A DNA stretch of 64,000 nt from Chitinivibrio alkaliphilus ACht1 (GTDB lineage: Bacteria > Fibrobacterota > Chitinivibrionia > Chitinivibrionales > Chitinivibrionaceae). The first letter of the stretch is position 1. The number at the start of each line of letters is the position of its first letter. The translations under genes and the position numbers were made by a program. The stretch covers positions 37,368 to 101,367 of the forward strand of contig NZ_ASJR01000011.1 in the NCBI RefSeq assembly GCF_000474745.1, read 5' to 3'. The notes below the pieces were generated by a model. It worked only from the letters and a program-made list of their open reading frames with translations. It had not been told where the DNA came from and made no database searches. Below, piece after piece: positions 1 through 9,007 of this stretch.

Positions 1-266
1 TAGGCAGCAGCATCCCCCTGTATAATCGTGCAGGGTCGCCCATGGATTGTGCTTTCAAGATGCGGAATAATAGTTTTGTCAAGCTCTATCATTGTAAGAG
101 GAGCATCATATGAAAGAAGTTCTGTGCTTAAGGCACCTGTCCCGGGGCCGATCTCCCAGATCTCGTCGCCCTGCTCTATGGGAAGTGATGCGGCAATCTT
201 TTCCACATAATGATGGGTTGTGAGAAAGTTTTGTCCAAAGTTACGATTTGGCTTATGCGACGGCAC
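1..266 (-). CDS. ksgA: 16S rRNA dimethyladenosine transferase KsgA/RsmA (5' part, runs off the left edge)
   Basis: KsgA dimethylates the two adjacent adenines in the 3'-terminal helix 45 of 16S rRNA. Translating the minus strand from a GTG at 264-266 gives about 88 residues, cut by the window edge. They carry the family signatures in order: FGQNFL near residue 10, the SAM-binding EIGPGTGALS near residue 40, and the acidic IELD that binds the ribose. An AAGGAG ribosome site lies 5 bases before the GTG, which supports this start. The rest of the catalytic domain, including the NLPY-type motif, lies outside the window. Identification is secure from motif order; only the C-terminal integrity cannot be judged. 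Confidence 0.9.
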   Translation of the reverse strand, partial: MPSHKPNRNFGQNFLTTHHYVEKIAASLPIEQGDEIWEIGPGTGALSTELLSYDAPLTMIELDKTIIPHLESTIHGRPCTIIQGDAAA

Positions 267-324
267 CCCTACTCCTTTTCGTTGAATATATAATAAGCAA
301 CAACTATTCACGGCATTAGAGGAG

Positions 325-357
325 AAAAAAAGAAGGAGTAGCGTACGCTACTCCTTC
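325..357 (-). terminator. Rho-independent terminator of the deacetylase gene
   Basis: A perfect 13-base-arm inverted repeat spans 332-357, and an A7 tract lies at 325-331. Read on the minus strand this is a strong hairpin followed by seven U residues, 22 bases after the stop codon of the 380-2839 gene. It separates that gene from ksgA. Confidence 0.85.
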
Positions 358-379
358 AGATAGAGAATACTGTGCAATC

Positions 380-2839
380 TTAGCGAACAAAAGCTCTCTG
401 AGTAAGAGATTGGCTATTGTTTACACCGCGTACATTTATCATATATACGCCGCGTGCAAGATTGTTCAGTTCTATATTGTTTACACCTTGCGAAAGCTCT
501 GTAGAAGAGAGAGATGTTACAATACGACCACTGGCAGTTGCAACACTCACGTCATACTTACCGCTTTGGGCAACATTCAGAGAAAGAGCGTTGTTATTCA
601 GTGTATTTACTGCAAGGTCACTGATGCTTGTTGTACGCTCTGTATCAATAATAGATACGGTTCCTTGTTCTATGCCTTCGCCATATAGAGTAAGGTTGGC
701 TATGCTAAACTCTACGTCGTATGGCTCTGAGCGAGTACTCCAGCTTCCGTCACTTGCATTTTCGGGAGCAAGGGGTTTGATCTCAATGCCGGTGATCGTG
801 CTTGGATCAATCGCGTCACGTCCATACTGCATGGATCCAGCAAACTCAGGATCATCTTCAACATATTGGTCATAGTCGAACGCCCACAGTGGGATGTGTC
901 CGGAAGATACCATTTCGGAGGTGTTTGCGTTGGCAAGGATTACCTGTCTATCCGCATCTCCTTCAATGTTCAAGCGAATTGCCAGAGCAGAGGTCGACTT
1001 GTAGTCAAGGGAGATGTAGTTGAGGTCTTCAACACTTAGGTTATAAGCGTTAAAGGTGGCCCATGGAGATTGTGTTCCGCTTTCAGCATCAATGGTAACA
1101 CTTCCGCTAAAGTCACCCTTGAAGCTTCCTGCAGAGGCACTGGAGTTTAGTTCAGGATTGCTAATAAAGACAAACTCAATATCATCTCCAGATACCGCAG
1201 GAAGTGGATCTGGCGCTTGGCTTGCCATGGATTCAAGCTCGTGTACCAAGTCTGTGGCAGTTACAAACTCAACACCTTGCCCTTGTGCCCATGTAACAAA
1301 CTGCTCAGCTGCAGATATCCGTGTTTCCCATGTATTCCAGTTGTTGGTAACCACAAGACCATACCCGGGAGCGTTGAAGTCAGACAAAAGAGTGGCATTG
1401 TCGTAGATGGGAGTATGATAATCCGTATGCATACCAAAATGAAAGGGCGAACGGTTACCGTCGAGTCGCTGTTCCATGGTGTGTTGCATACTTTCAAGCC
1501 ACGTGCTTTCTTCCATACCCCACATGATCCATGTGTTAAAGTCATACGCGGTAATTTTACCGTTGTTTTGTACCCAATGCACACTGTCAGAAGAAGAGGG
1601 GCGGTCACCATCGGGAGCACCATCAAGAATTGCTGCATGGTTTGCCCATACTTGCTCACGAATACCTTCTGGAACTATAACCGCATTTGTGTGAAGGTTC
1701 CATAATCCTGATCCAGTAGGTAGGGAGTCAACAGTTCTTCGACCACCGCGACTATACTGTGTCCAAGAGTTCACAATGCCGTTATCTACAGTGTATGGCC
1801 ACAGAAAGTTTGTTCCATCACGGTGATATTCATACCCTTCTTCGCTTCCACCATCCCAGAGATAGCCGAGATCTGCAAGGGCGAAGAATTGGGCAGAGTT
1901 AATTTCAAGACGGGGAGCACGGAAGCCGCGTACGCCGTTTGCGGGAACGTTACCTTCATTTACCAATACGTCTTCACCAAGTTGGATTAGTCCACGCCAC
2001 GCTTCTTCGCTGATATAGCGGCCAGCATAGACGCCCCACCCCATTTGAGTGCCGGATGATCCGGAGTTCATACCAAATTGTTGAGTAAGATCAATGGTCT
2101 CACCCCAGGGCATTTCCTGTACTTCTTGGTTGTTAAAGCCGTCACCACCCCAAGCGGAAAACCCGTCAGTACGAGATTCCCCACGAATGGAGTTGTTGTA
2201 AGGGTTATTTCCCCGCTGGTAGGGCAGTGGAGAGTTTGCTTCCAAGTGGTCCACGGTGTGGTTTCCAATTTCGTGCCCATTCTGAAGAGCACGTTGCGTC
2301 ACATCGCGAATTGTATTGGGCTGGATTGATTCTCCATCAACAAGGATTTCATGTTCTCGCCCCCACGAAACAGCGATTTTGTTGTGGTCGAGGTTGTCGG
2401 CAGCAGGAGGCTCAAAATACCCCCAGTCAGATTCATAGTTCATCCATGCTTCACCTTGCGGTGCGCCGTTTGCAAAAATATCAATGTACAACCCGGAAAT
2501 CATATTAAATGTGGCAGGGGCTCCCAGACCGTCAATTGCCCACGCCATTCCCATATCACCTTCTTGGATTTCGAGGGGGTTGTCGTCTGAGTCCCATGGA
2601 GTAAATGTTACGCCCCCTACACGGCCCATTTCTTCCCATTGTGCGTTGGGCTGGCCTTCGTAGACAGTTCCGTCCAAGCCGGAGTACGCGTTGTCGTCAA
2701 ATACCAGAATCGCATATTGCTGAACCTGGTCAGCGGGTAACCCCGCTGGGTTTACTGGTGATGGAAAAACGTTGACCGCTGCATTGGCAGACCCGAGGGC
2801 CGCACATAAAGCTGCAGCTGAAAGTATTCGTTTCATCAT
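380..2839 (-). CDS. Secreted NodB/CE4-type polysaccharide deacetylase with C-terminal sorting domain
   Basis: 819 residues. A signal peptide (cleavage about 20, SANA/AV) is followed by an unusually long NodB-like catalytic region. Visible CE4 motifs are the motif-1 acid pair FDD at 47-49, the metal-binding HTVDH at 194-198, RAPR at 307-310 and a late HFGMH at 467-471. Residues about 550-730 look like a beta-sandwich carbohydrate-binding module. The last ~70 residues resemble the type-A (T9SS-like) C-terminal sorting domain known from Bacteroidota and Fibrobacter. CE4 enzymes remove N- or O-acetyl groups from chitin, xylan or peptidoglycan. Chitin is a guess from the genomic flavour. Two adjacent ATGs occur; AGGAGG at 2844-2849 sits 7 bases before the second (2836), which may be the true start. 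It stands alone between terminators. Confidence 0.75.
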   Translation of the reverse strand: MMKRILSAAALCAALGSANAAVNVFPSPVNPAGLPADQVQQYAILVFDDNAYSGLDGTVYEGQPNAQWEEMGRVGGVTFTPWDSDDNPLEIQEGDMGMAWAIDGLGAPATFNMISGLYIDIFANGAPQGEAWMNYESDWGYFEPPAADNLDHNKIAVSWGREHEILVDGESIQPNTIRDVTQRALQNGHEIGNHTVDHLEANSPLPYQRGNNPYNNSIRGESRTDGFSAWGGDGFNNQEVQEMPWGETIDLTQQFGMNSGSSGTQMGWGVYAGRYISEEAWRGLIQLGEDVLVNEGNVPANGVRGFRAPRLEINSAQFFALADLGYLWDGGSEEGYEYHRDGTNFLWPYTVDNGIVNSWTQYSRGGRRTVDSLPTGSGLWNLHTNAVIVPEGIREQVWANHAAILDGAPDGDRPSSSDSVHWVQNNGKITAYDFNTWIMWGMEESTWLESMQHTMEQRLDGNRSPFHFGMHTDYHTPIYDNATLLSDFNAPGYGLVVTNNWNTWETRISAAEQFVTWAQGQGVEFVTATDLVHELESMASQAPDPLPAVSGDDIEFVFISNPELNSSASAGSFKGDFSGSVTIDAESGTQSPWATFNAYNLSVEDLNYISLDYKSTSALAIRLNIEGDADRQVILANANTSEMVSSGHIPLWAFDYDQYVEDDPEFAGSMQYGRDAIDPSTITGIEIKPLAPENASDGSWSTRSEPYDVEFSIANLTLYGEGIEQGTVSIIDTERTTSISDLAVNTLNNNALSLNVAQSGKYDVSVATASGRIVTSLSSTELSQGVNNIELNNLARGVYMINVRGVNNSQSLTQRAFVR

Positions 2840-2960
2840 AAAGCCTCCTAAAAACTTTATCGAAATTTAGAATTTCTTCTCACTGAATAATATACCAAAA
2901 AAAAAGAATAATGCAGTTATTTGTTCTTTGGGAGAATATACGTGCTCAGTCTTTGTAGGA

Positions 2961-2989
2961 ATAGCAATCTTTTCTCTAGGTAAGGTCAA
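2961..2989 (-). promoter_or_regulatory. Possible promoter for the deacetylase gene
   Basis: On the minus strand TTGACC (2984-2989) and TGCTAT (2961-2966) are 17 bases apart, about 120 bases upstream of the deacetylase start. The -35 is good and the -10 is weak. The surrounding 2840-3134 stretch has no gene I can support and is AT-rich near 2880-2920. Confidence 0.3.
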
Positions 2990-3134
2990 TTTATATGGGG
3001 GGTAACGAGGGTAAATGCACATTTTTGTTGAAGAAAATGTTAAATGTTCCTTTTTGTGGGTGTTGTTTCTTGGGGTGGTGTAACGTGTGCGTGAGAGCCC
3101 CCTTTTTCGAGGGCTGCTTTGAAAAATGCAGTGT

Positions 3135-3338
3135 TTATTTTGTGGTAATGCAAATATCTTTACAGAGAACTGTTTGGCCTGGGTATATTTTTTTTCTGCG
3201 TCGCTGTTCTACGGAACCGTCCACAAGGACCAGCCCCCCTTGAATAAGTGTTTTGGCTGCTCCACCGCTCTCGCAGAGGTTACACGCTTTTAAGAGCTGA
3301 CAGAGTTCAATCCACTCGCCTTCTATTGTAAAATTCAT
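3135..3338 (-). CDS. YbcJ-type S4-like RNA-binding protein
   Basis: 67 residues, the usual length of the COG2501 (YbcJ/YaaA-like) family. It has the family pattern of an acidic N-terminus, an ELCQLLK helix, the ESGGAAK turn and GGLVLVDGSVE, then a basic RRRKKI before PGQTV. These small S4-domain proteins bind RNA and are often associated with ribosome biogenesis or DNA replication loci; the exact target is not known here. Its start overlaps the stop of rsmG by 4 bases, so the two are translationally coupled. That fits a role in ribosome assembly. Confidence 0.8.
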   Translation of the reverse strand: MNFTIEGEWIELCQLLKACNLCESGGAAKTLIQGGLVLVDGSVEQRRRKKIYPGQTVLCKDICITTK

Positions 3339-3955
3339 CGCTTCTCCACACAGATAAGGGTTCGTTTTCCAAGTGCTGGGGTACTGATGTCGTATGTTTT
3401 GTGGTGTTGAAAAAGGTCGCGGTCATCAAGAAGGGCTGCTTTGTAGAGGCAAAGGGTTCCACCTTTCTTCAGAATGCGCAACAAAGGGTGGACGAACTGT
3501 GGCGTTATCTTCACTGATCTGCACGTGATCATATCAAAGGTTTCCGTAAAAGAAGCAGGAATATCCTCGATTCGCGTGTGAATTGTATCCACATTCTTCA
3601 GAAGGAGTGTATTGGCGATACGCTCAATGGCGGCAAGCTTTTTTTTCCGGCAGTCAAGTAGGGTAAATCGAGCAGTTGGAAAAAGAATGGCGAGGGGAAG
3701 CCCGGGAAGTCCACCGCCAGTACCAAAGTCCAGTATGTTTTTGTTTGAAAAATCAACGTGTTGAATGGGGAGTGTCGAGTCTAAATAATGGCGGGTCCAA
3801 TACTCTTGCTCAGGGGTTTTACGAGAGATAAGGTTCACTCCTTCATTCTCACGTAGCAAACAGGCGTGGAGTAGATTAAATTTCTCTATAAGGGAATCTT
3901 TCCTTTGAGGAAATTCTTTTTGTAAAAACGCTGTGAATATATCTATATTTCCCAT
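3335..3955 (-). CDS. rsmG: 16S rRNA (guanine-527-N7)-methyltransferase RsmG (GidB)
   Basis: 206 residues, the normal RsmG length. The SAM-binding Rossmann motif DFGTGGGLPGLPLAI lies at about 72-86 and LLDCRKKKLAAIE follows about 25 residues later, both diagnostic of RsmG. The enzyme methylates N7 of G527 in 16S rRNA; loss of it gives low-level streptomycin resistance in other bacteria. The gene is read leftwards and coupled to the S4-domain gene. Upstream it diverges from the pilB operon with only about 100 bases between the starts, so the two promoters must share that gap. Confidence 0.93.
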   Translation of the reverse strand: MGNIDIFTAFLQKEFPQRKDSLIEKFNLLHACLLRENEGVNLISRKTPEQEYWTRHYLDSTLPIQHVDFSNKNILDFGTGGGLPGLPLAILFPTARFTLLDCRKKKLAAIERIANTLLLKNVDTIHTRIEDIPASFTETFDMITCRSVKITPQFVHPLLRILKKGGTLCLYKAALLDDRDLFQHHKTYDISTPALGKRTLICVEKR

Positions 3956-4053
3956 GGTGTCGTCCGCCTTTTTAGGGGTAAAATATTTTAGGGGCTTTGG
4001 TAAGAGTAGGCTTAATTGCTGAACTGCCCCTTGTTGAAAAAGGAAAACGCAAC

Positions 4054-5955
4054 ATGATGCAGCGCAGAGTACGGAAGCTTGGGGAAATTCTTCTCTCTCA
4101 AGGCTTAATTAGTGAGTCTCAGCTTGCAAAGGCCTTGCAAATCCAGCAAAAAACTGGGAAAACCCTCGGAACTATTCTCATAAAAACCGGTCTTGTCTCT
4201 GCCGATGACATTAGCTCGGTCTTGGGACAACAGATACATATCTCTTCACGGAAACGCCTTGGAGAGGTTTTGGTAGATCAAGGGCTTGTCTCTCCTAAAA
4301 TGCTTGAAAAGGGGCTTCTGCATCAAAAAAAGAGCGGGAAAAAGCTTGGAGAAACCCTTATAGAGCTGGGGTATATTACGGAGAATAAGCTTATCGACAT
4401 CCTCAGTGCTCAGCTTGATGTGCAACATGTGATTCTTGATCAAATAAAAGTCAAAAAGGCCTTAACGTCAATAATTCCGAAAGAGTTGTGTAAAAAATAC
4501 AACATTCTCCCCATTTATGAACAAGGTGGTGTTATTACCATTGCCATGGCAGATCCAACAAACCTGCGAACCATGGATCATATCAAGTTCATGACGGGAA
4601 AAGAGATTGACGCGGTCATGGCATCGGAGAAAGAAATACAGAAGGCCATAGAGCGCGTGTATGAAGATAAGATGAAACAGATGAGCGACCTTCTGCATCA
4701 TGCTGGACAGGGGCATGAAGAACTCGAGGTGGTGGAAGATGAAGAGCAGATGGAAGAGCTCACTGATGAAGAGGGTATGGAGATTGTTAAAATCGTGAAT
4801 TTGATTATTCACGAAGCAATTGACGAAGAGGCCTCTGATATTCATATGGAACCCACGGAAAGTGGATATCTTGTTAAGTATCGTGTTGATGGTGAACTCC
4901 ATAAAAAGCAAGAGTTGCCTGAGCACATGCGTCCACAAATTATCTCACGGTTGAAAATTCAGGGGGGCATGGACATCGCAGAGAAGCGAAAGCCCCAGGA
5001 TGGGCGGATCAAAATTCGACACCAGAGCCGTAATGTTGATCTTCGGGTATCCAGTTTTCCTGCCATGACAAAAAAGGCACTCAGTGAAAAAATAGTGATG
5101 CGGATTGTCGATACAGAAGGAAAAAGTCTCGGGCTGCCGCAGCTTGGTTTGTCAAAGGACACCCTTACGCGGTTTGAGCGGGTTATAAAATCTCCCGATG
5201 GAATTATGCTTGTGACGGGTCCCACGGGGAGTGGTAAAAGTATGAGTTTGTATGCGGCTCTGGAATTTATTAAAGATTATTACGAAGAGAAAAAGCAGAT
5301 TATTACCATGGAAGATCCCGTAGAGTCGAGTGTTGCCGGCATTACGCAAGGACAAATTAATCCCCGGGCGGGTTTTACCTTTGCCGCGGGAATGCGCTCA
5401 ATTCTCCGTCAAGACCCTGATATCATTATGATTGGGGAGATGCGTGACCTGGAAACAAGTCAGATGGCTGTCCAAGCAGCACTCACGGGGCACGTTGTTT
5501 TTTCAACCCTGCATACCAATGATTCTCCCAGTGCTTATACGCGTCTTTTTGATATGGGAGTGGCTCCCTATCTCGTTGCCTCGACGGTGCGGGGGATTAT
5601 GGCACAGCGGTTGGTTCGACGCATTTGTAGTAACTGCAAAGAGGAGTATTACCCGGACGATGAGACCCTTGAACAGGTTGGCTTGAAACCGGGGGTGAAA
5701 CTCTATCGTGGGAAAGGGTGCAGCAAGTGCAGTGGCACAGGAATGCGAGGCCGAATTGGTCTCTACGAACTGCTTATTCCTGATCGGGAAGTGCAACGCT
5801 TGGTGAATAAAAAGGCGGAATCAGAAGATATTAAGGATTACCTCTTACAAAAAGGTGATTTTATCACTCTGCGAAAGGATGGGTTGATAAAGGCCCTCAA
5901 GGGAATTACAACCTTAGAACAGGTCATTGGTGCAACACAGGAGACGGAGCTTTGA
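4054..5955 (+). CDS. pilB: Type IV pilus assembly ATPase PilB with tandem MshEN domains
   Basis: Cytoplasmic hexameric motor that powers pilin polymerisation. I place the start at ATG 4054 (AAGGA nine bases upstream, family-like N-terminus). A TTG at 3997 would add 19 residues that do not look like the family. Residues 5-110 contain four copies of the RLGxxLxxxG...L..Q half-motif, i.e. two MshEN c-di-GMP-binding modules. The ATPase core has Walker A GPTGSGKS at about 389, a Walker B/aspartate region beginning QDPD near 454, and STLHTND. A CxxC...CxxC zinc pair (ICSNC, GCSKC) precedes the GRIGLYELL tail. The gene overlaps pcrA by four bases (TTGA) and starts an operon with comEA, pilM- and pilN/O-like genes. 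Confidence 0.92.
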   Translation: MMQRRVRKLGEILLSQGLISESQLAKALQIQQKTGKTLGTILIKTGLVSADDISSVLGQQIHISSRKRLGEVLVDQGLVSPKMLEKGLLHQKKSGKKLGETLIELGYITENKLIDILSAQLDVQHVILDQIKVKKALTSIIPKELCKKYNILPIYEQGGVITIAMADPTNLRTMDHIKFMTGKEIDAVMASEKEIQKAIERVYEDKMKQMSDLLHHAGQGHEELEVVEDEEQMEELTDEEGMEIVKIVNLIIHEAIDEEASDIHMEPTESGYLVKYRVDGELHKKQELPEHMRPQIISRLKIQGGMDIAEKRKPQDGRIKIRHQSRNVDLRVSSFPAMTKKALSEKIVMRIVDTEGKSLGLPQLGLSKDTLTRFERVIKSPDGIMLVTGPTGSGKSMSLYAALEFIKDYYEEKKQIITMEDPVESSVAGITQGQINPRAGFTFAAGMRSILRQDPDIIMIGEMRDLETSQMAVQAALTGHVVFSTLHTNDSPSAYTRLFDMGVAPYLVASTVRGIMAQRLVRRICSNCKEEYYPDDETLEQVGLKPGVKLYRGKGCSKCSGTGMRGRIGLYELLIPDREVQRLVNKKAESEDIKDYLLQKGDFITLRKDGLIKALKGITTLEQVIGATQETEL

Positions 5956-8255
5956 CAGAGTCGGTATTACAAGAGATTCCCTTAAACGCAGTGCAGAAAG
6001 AGGCTGTTCGTCATGCTGATGGCTGTCAGCTTGTATTTGCCGGTGCCGGCACGGGAAAAACCCGTGTGCTTACTGCGAAGATTGCATGGTTAATTCGTGA
6101 GCGCGGCATACATCCGGGGCACATTTTTGCAGCAACCTTTACCAATAAGGCCGCACGGGAAATGAAGGAGCGGGTTGCGTCCTTGATACACATGGGATGC
6201 GACTCTTTGTGGATTGGGACATTTCACTCACTTTGTGTGCGTATATTGCGGCGTGAGGGCCATGCTTTGGGGTTTTCCCGATGGTTCTCAATTTATGACA
6301 CCACTGATCAGCTTGCTGTGATAAAAAATGTGATGAAAGAACAGGGGGTTGATGAAAAATCCCTTCGCCCGAAGGCCGTTCTTCATGCTATTTCCGGATA
6401 TAAAAACCGGTGCATTTCCGCCGAGGAATTAGCAAAACAGGCGGAATCATTTTATGAAAAAGAAATGAGTCAGCTCTATCTACAGTATCAAGCAGAGCTT
6501 CGACGTGCCGATGCCATGGACTTTGATGACCTTATACAAAATACAGTCACCCTTTTGGCTACCCATGGGGAGATCCGCCAGGCCTATCAAAATCTTTTTC
6601 GTCATATCCTCGTGGATGAGTATCAGGATACAAACGGAGCACAGTTTCAGCTGATAAAAATCCTCGCTGGAGACTCTGTGCCGGTATTTGCTGTGGGCGA
6701 TGATGATCAGTCAATCTACGGTTGGCGCGGTGCACAAGTTGAAAACATCTTACAGTTTCATGAGGTTTTTGGCGATACGGCCGTGTTCAAGCTTGAAGAG
6801 AATTATCGATCTACGGGTAATGTGTTGCGTTTTGCCAATGCGATCATTTCAGAAAATTCTCGGCGCAGCAATAAAAAACTCTGGACTGCCGGTGATATGG
6901 GAGAAGAGGTGGTGGTGCGTGCCTTTAGTAACGATATTAAAGAGGCTGAACGACTGGTCGCGTCGATTGCCTCATCGATACAAAGCGGAACTCCTCTCTC
7001 TGAACTGGCTGTGTTTTTCCGTACCAATGCGCAAACTCGGCAATTTGAGAAAGAGCTGCTCAAGGGCGATATTCCCTACGTTATTGTAGGGGGAACTGCG
7101 TTTTTCAGTCGAAAAGAGATTAAAGATATAACGGCGTACTTACGCGTGCTGATTAACCCTAAGGATGATCTCTCCTGTCAGCGAATTATTAACGTCCCCT
7201 CCCGTGGAATTGGAAACAAAAGCCAGGAAAAGATTGCCGCAGAGGCGACACGGCAAGGAGTTTCTTTTTTTGAAGCTATCCTGTCGGGGCGCGCAGAGGC
7301 ACACCTCACGGGGCGGGCTAAAAAAGGGCTTGTTGCGTTTCGGGAGATGTATGAATATGTTCGTGCGTTGCTGGATGAGGATAGCTCTCCTGAGGAGATT
7401 GTAAATGAGCTTTTGCGTGGCACGGGATATCTTGATGAGTTGCAGGTGCATGGTGGAGAAGAGGCGGAAAACCGTACAGAAAATATTAATGAGTTTGTCA
7501 ATGCTGTTGCGCAGTGGCAGTTGGAAAATCCAGAGGGAGAACTCGGGCAATTTTTGGAAGAGATTACCCTGGCCACCGATGTTGATACCATGGACCAAGA
7601 GAACTGTGTGAAGCTTATGACCCTACATGCGTCCAAGGGCTTGGAGTTTGATGAAGTCTATCTTGCAGGCGTTGAAGAGGGGCTTCTGCCCTCTGTTCAG
7701 AGTTTAAATGATACGGAAAAGCTGGAGGAAGAGCGACGGTTGCTGTATGTCGGTGCAACCCGGGCGCGACGTCGCCTCATTTGCAGCTACTGTGAAAGCC
7801 GCATGCGCTTTGGTTCGGTGATGCCCATGGGCATATCCCCCTTTCTCGATGCAGTTGATCCTTCCTATTACCGTGTCGTTGATGAAACAGCTCGATTTAA
7901 TACGGTGTATTGGAGTGAGGACGCGGCAGCTTCTTCGTATAAGCCTCGATCTATCAGTCATGGTGGTTCCGGGGCAGGACAGCGGATAAAACGGGGGGCA
8001 CCGGTGCTGATGCGTGGCAGGGATGTGCCTGCGAAAAGGAAGGAGTCCTCAAAGCCTTCTCTTTCTGCCGGCCCAGGAGGAGCGGGAAAAACCGTAGTGT
8101 TTCGCCAAGGTCAGGAAGTGCGCCATGAAAAGTTCGGTCGTGGAAAGATTCTTCGTGTTAGTGGTGTCGGTGCAAATACGCGTCTCACCATATTATTTGA
8201 CGGCGGGGTGCGAAAACAATTGATTGCAAAATATGCAAAACTTACATTACTATAA
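5952..8255 (+). CDS. pcrA: ATP-dependent DNA helicase of the UvrD/PcrA family
   Basis: 767 residues, the normal size for this superfamily-1 3'-5' helicase, which acts in nucleotide excision repair, replication restart and removal of RecA filaments. Motif I GAGTGKT is at 31-37, followed by motif Ia (TFTNKAAREM) and the Q/motif II region VDEYQDTN. GDDDQSIYGWRGA, the motif IV region and the C-terminal VGATRARRRL follow. The last ~50 residues form the basic Tudor-like tail found in PcrA. The TTG start overlaps the TGA of pilB. It is embedded in the pilus/competence operon, so helicase and DNA-uptake genes may be transcribed together. Confidence 0.93.
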   Translation: MTESVLQEIPLNAVQKEAVRHADGCQLVFAGAGTGKTRVLTAKIAWLIRERGIHPGHIFAATFTNKAAREMKERVASLIHMGCDSLWIGTFHSLCVRILRREGHALGFSRWFSIYDTTDQLAVIKNVMKEQGVDEKSLRPKAVLHAISGYKNRCISAEELAKQAESFYEKEMSQLYLQYQAELRRADAMDFDDLIQNTVTLLATHGEIRQAYQNLFRHILVDEYQDTNGAQFQLIKILAGDSVPVFAVGDDDQSIYGWRGAQVENILQFHEVFGDTAVFKLEENYRSTGNVLRFANAIISENSRRSNKKLWTAGDMGEEVVVRAFSNDIKEAERLVASIASSIQSGTPLSELAVFFRTNAQTRQFEKELLKGDIPYVIVGGTAFFSRKEIKDITAYLRVLINPKDDLSCQRIINVPSRGIGNKSQEKIAAEATRQGVSFFEAILSGRAEAHLTGRAKKGLVAFREMYEYVRALLDEDSSPEEIVNELLRGTGYLDELQVHGGEEAENRTENINEFVNAVAQWQLENPEGELGQFLEEITLATDVDTMDQENCVKLMTLHASKGLEFDEVYLAGVEEGLLPSVQSLNDTEKLEEERRLLYVGATRARRRLICSYCESRMRFGSVMPMGISPFLDAVDPSYYRVVDETARFNTVYWSEDAAASSYKPRSISHGGSGAGQRIKRGAPVLMRGRDVPAKRKESSKPSLSAGPGGAGKTVVFRQGQEVRHEKFGRGKILRVSGVGANTRLTILFDGGVRKQLIAKYAKLTLL

Positions 8256-8271
8256 AACCAGGAGTTGCAAT

Positions 8272-8553
8272 ATGGATACAAAACAGGTTCAAGCGGTGGC
8301 GCATCTTGCCCGCATTGATGTCTCCCCTGCGGAGCTTCCCGGGTTAACCGAAGAGTTTTCCCGTATTATCTCCTATGTAGAACAACTCCGTGAAGTTGAT
8401 ACCACGGGAGTGACTCCAACAGCGTGTATTGATCGTCCACACGATGCACTTCGCGAAGATGTCGTTACTCCGTCGCTTCCCGTTGAAACGGCATTGGCAA
8501 ATGCGCCCAATGCCAAGAAAGGTCATTTTGCGGTACCGAAGATAATCGGATAA
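8272..8553 (+). CDS. gatC: Asp-tRNA(Asn)/Glu-tRNA(Gln) amidotransferase subunit C
   Basis: 93 residues. GatC clamps GatA and GatB in the amidotransferase that converts misacylated Glu-tRNA(Gln) or Asp-tRNA(Asn). The sequence shows the family opening (AHLARIDVSPAEL), the EFSRIISYVEQL helix and the extended DxLREDVV..PSLP stretch, with an APNAKKGHFAVPKII end. I chose ATG 8272, which has AGGAG seven bases upstream; the frame is open further 5' but that part does not look like GatC. GatA and GatB are not in the window, so gatC is detached from its partners and lies between pcrA and comEA. Confidence 0.92.
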   Translation: MDTKQVQAVAHLARIDVSPAELPGLTEEFSRIISYVEQLREVDTTGVTPTACIDRPHDALREDVVTPSLPVETALANAPNAKKGHFAVPKIIG

Positions 8554-8558
8554 GTGCA

Positions 8559-9005
8559 ATGAAGGGGGTCTTCCAGTCTCCATCCTTTTATATCGGGGCA
8601 ATATGGGTTGCAATCCTCATATTTGGTGCGCTCTCCCGAGATGATGAGATGGTCTTTGAATACCATATAGAAATGGGAGACAGTGAGGAGACTTTTGAGG
8701 AAACCGTATCTGTACAGGACGTGTCCCTTGATACGATCGGTGTTGAGTCACAAGAAGCGCCTGATCATGAAGATGAATCACAGCACCAGTATGATGTATC
8801 GGGTAAAATTAATATCAATACTGCATCTCGTGAGGATCTCATGCAAGTGCGAGGGATCGGGGATGTTTTGGCAGGACGCATTATGGCATATCGAAATGAG
8901 CACGATTTGTTTCAAGATATGGCAGAGGTACAAGAGGTACATGGTGTTGGTGTGGTAACGGTTGAGCGAATGAAAGATCATTTTTACTGTGAGAAGCCGA
9001 GGTGA
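8559..9005 (+). CDS. ComEA-like helix-hairpin-helix DNA-binding protein
   Basis: 148 residues. One membrane segment at about 9-26 anchors an acidic linker (to about 80), followed by a C-terminal double helix-hairpin-helix. INTASREDLMQVRGIGDVLA is followed by VQEVHGVGVVTVERM. This is the ComEA layout, in which the HhH domain binds incoming double-stranded DNA in the periplasm. The acidic linker is longer than in Gram-negative ComEA and the N-terminus looks like an anchor rather than a cleaved signal. It lies five bases after gatC and overlaps the next gene. Confidence 0.8.
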   Translation: MKGVFQSPSFYIGAIWVAILIFGALSRDDEMVFEYHIEMGDSEETFEETVSVQDVSLDTIGVESQEAPDHEDESQHQYDVSGKININTASREDLMQVRGIGDVLAGRIMAYRNEHDLFQDMAEVQEVHGVGVVTVERMKDHFYCEKPR

Positions 9006-9007
9006 CT

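Noticed and set aside
417..1705. Several plus-strand frames opposite the deacetylase gene
   Set aside because: They overlap each other and the coherent 819-residue minus-strand product; no start signals or domains.
4468..4938. 156-codon minus-strand frame inside pilB
   Set aside because: Low-complexity His/Phe/Leu-rich translation typical of an antisense shadow; PilB is fully supported.
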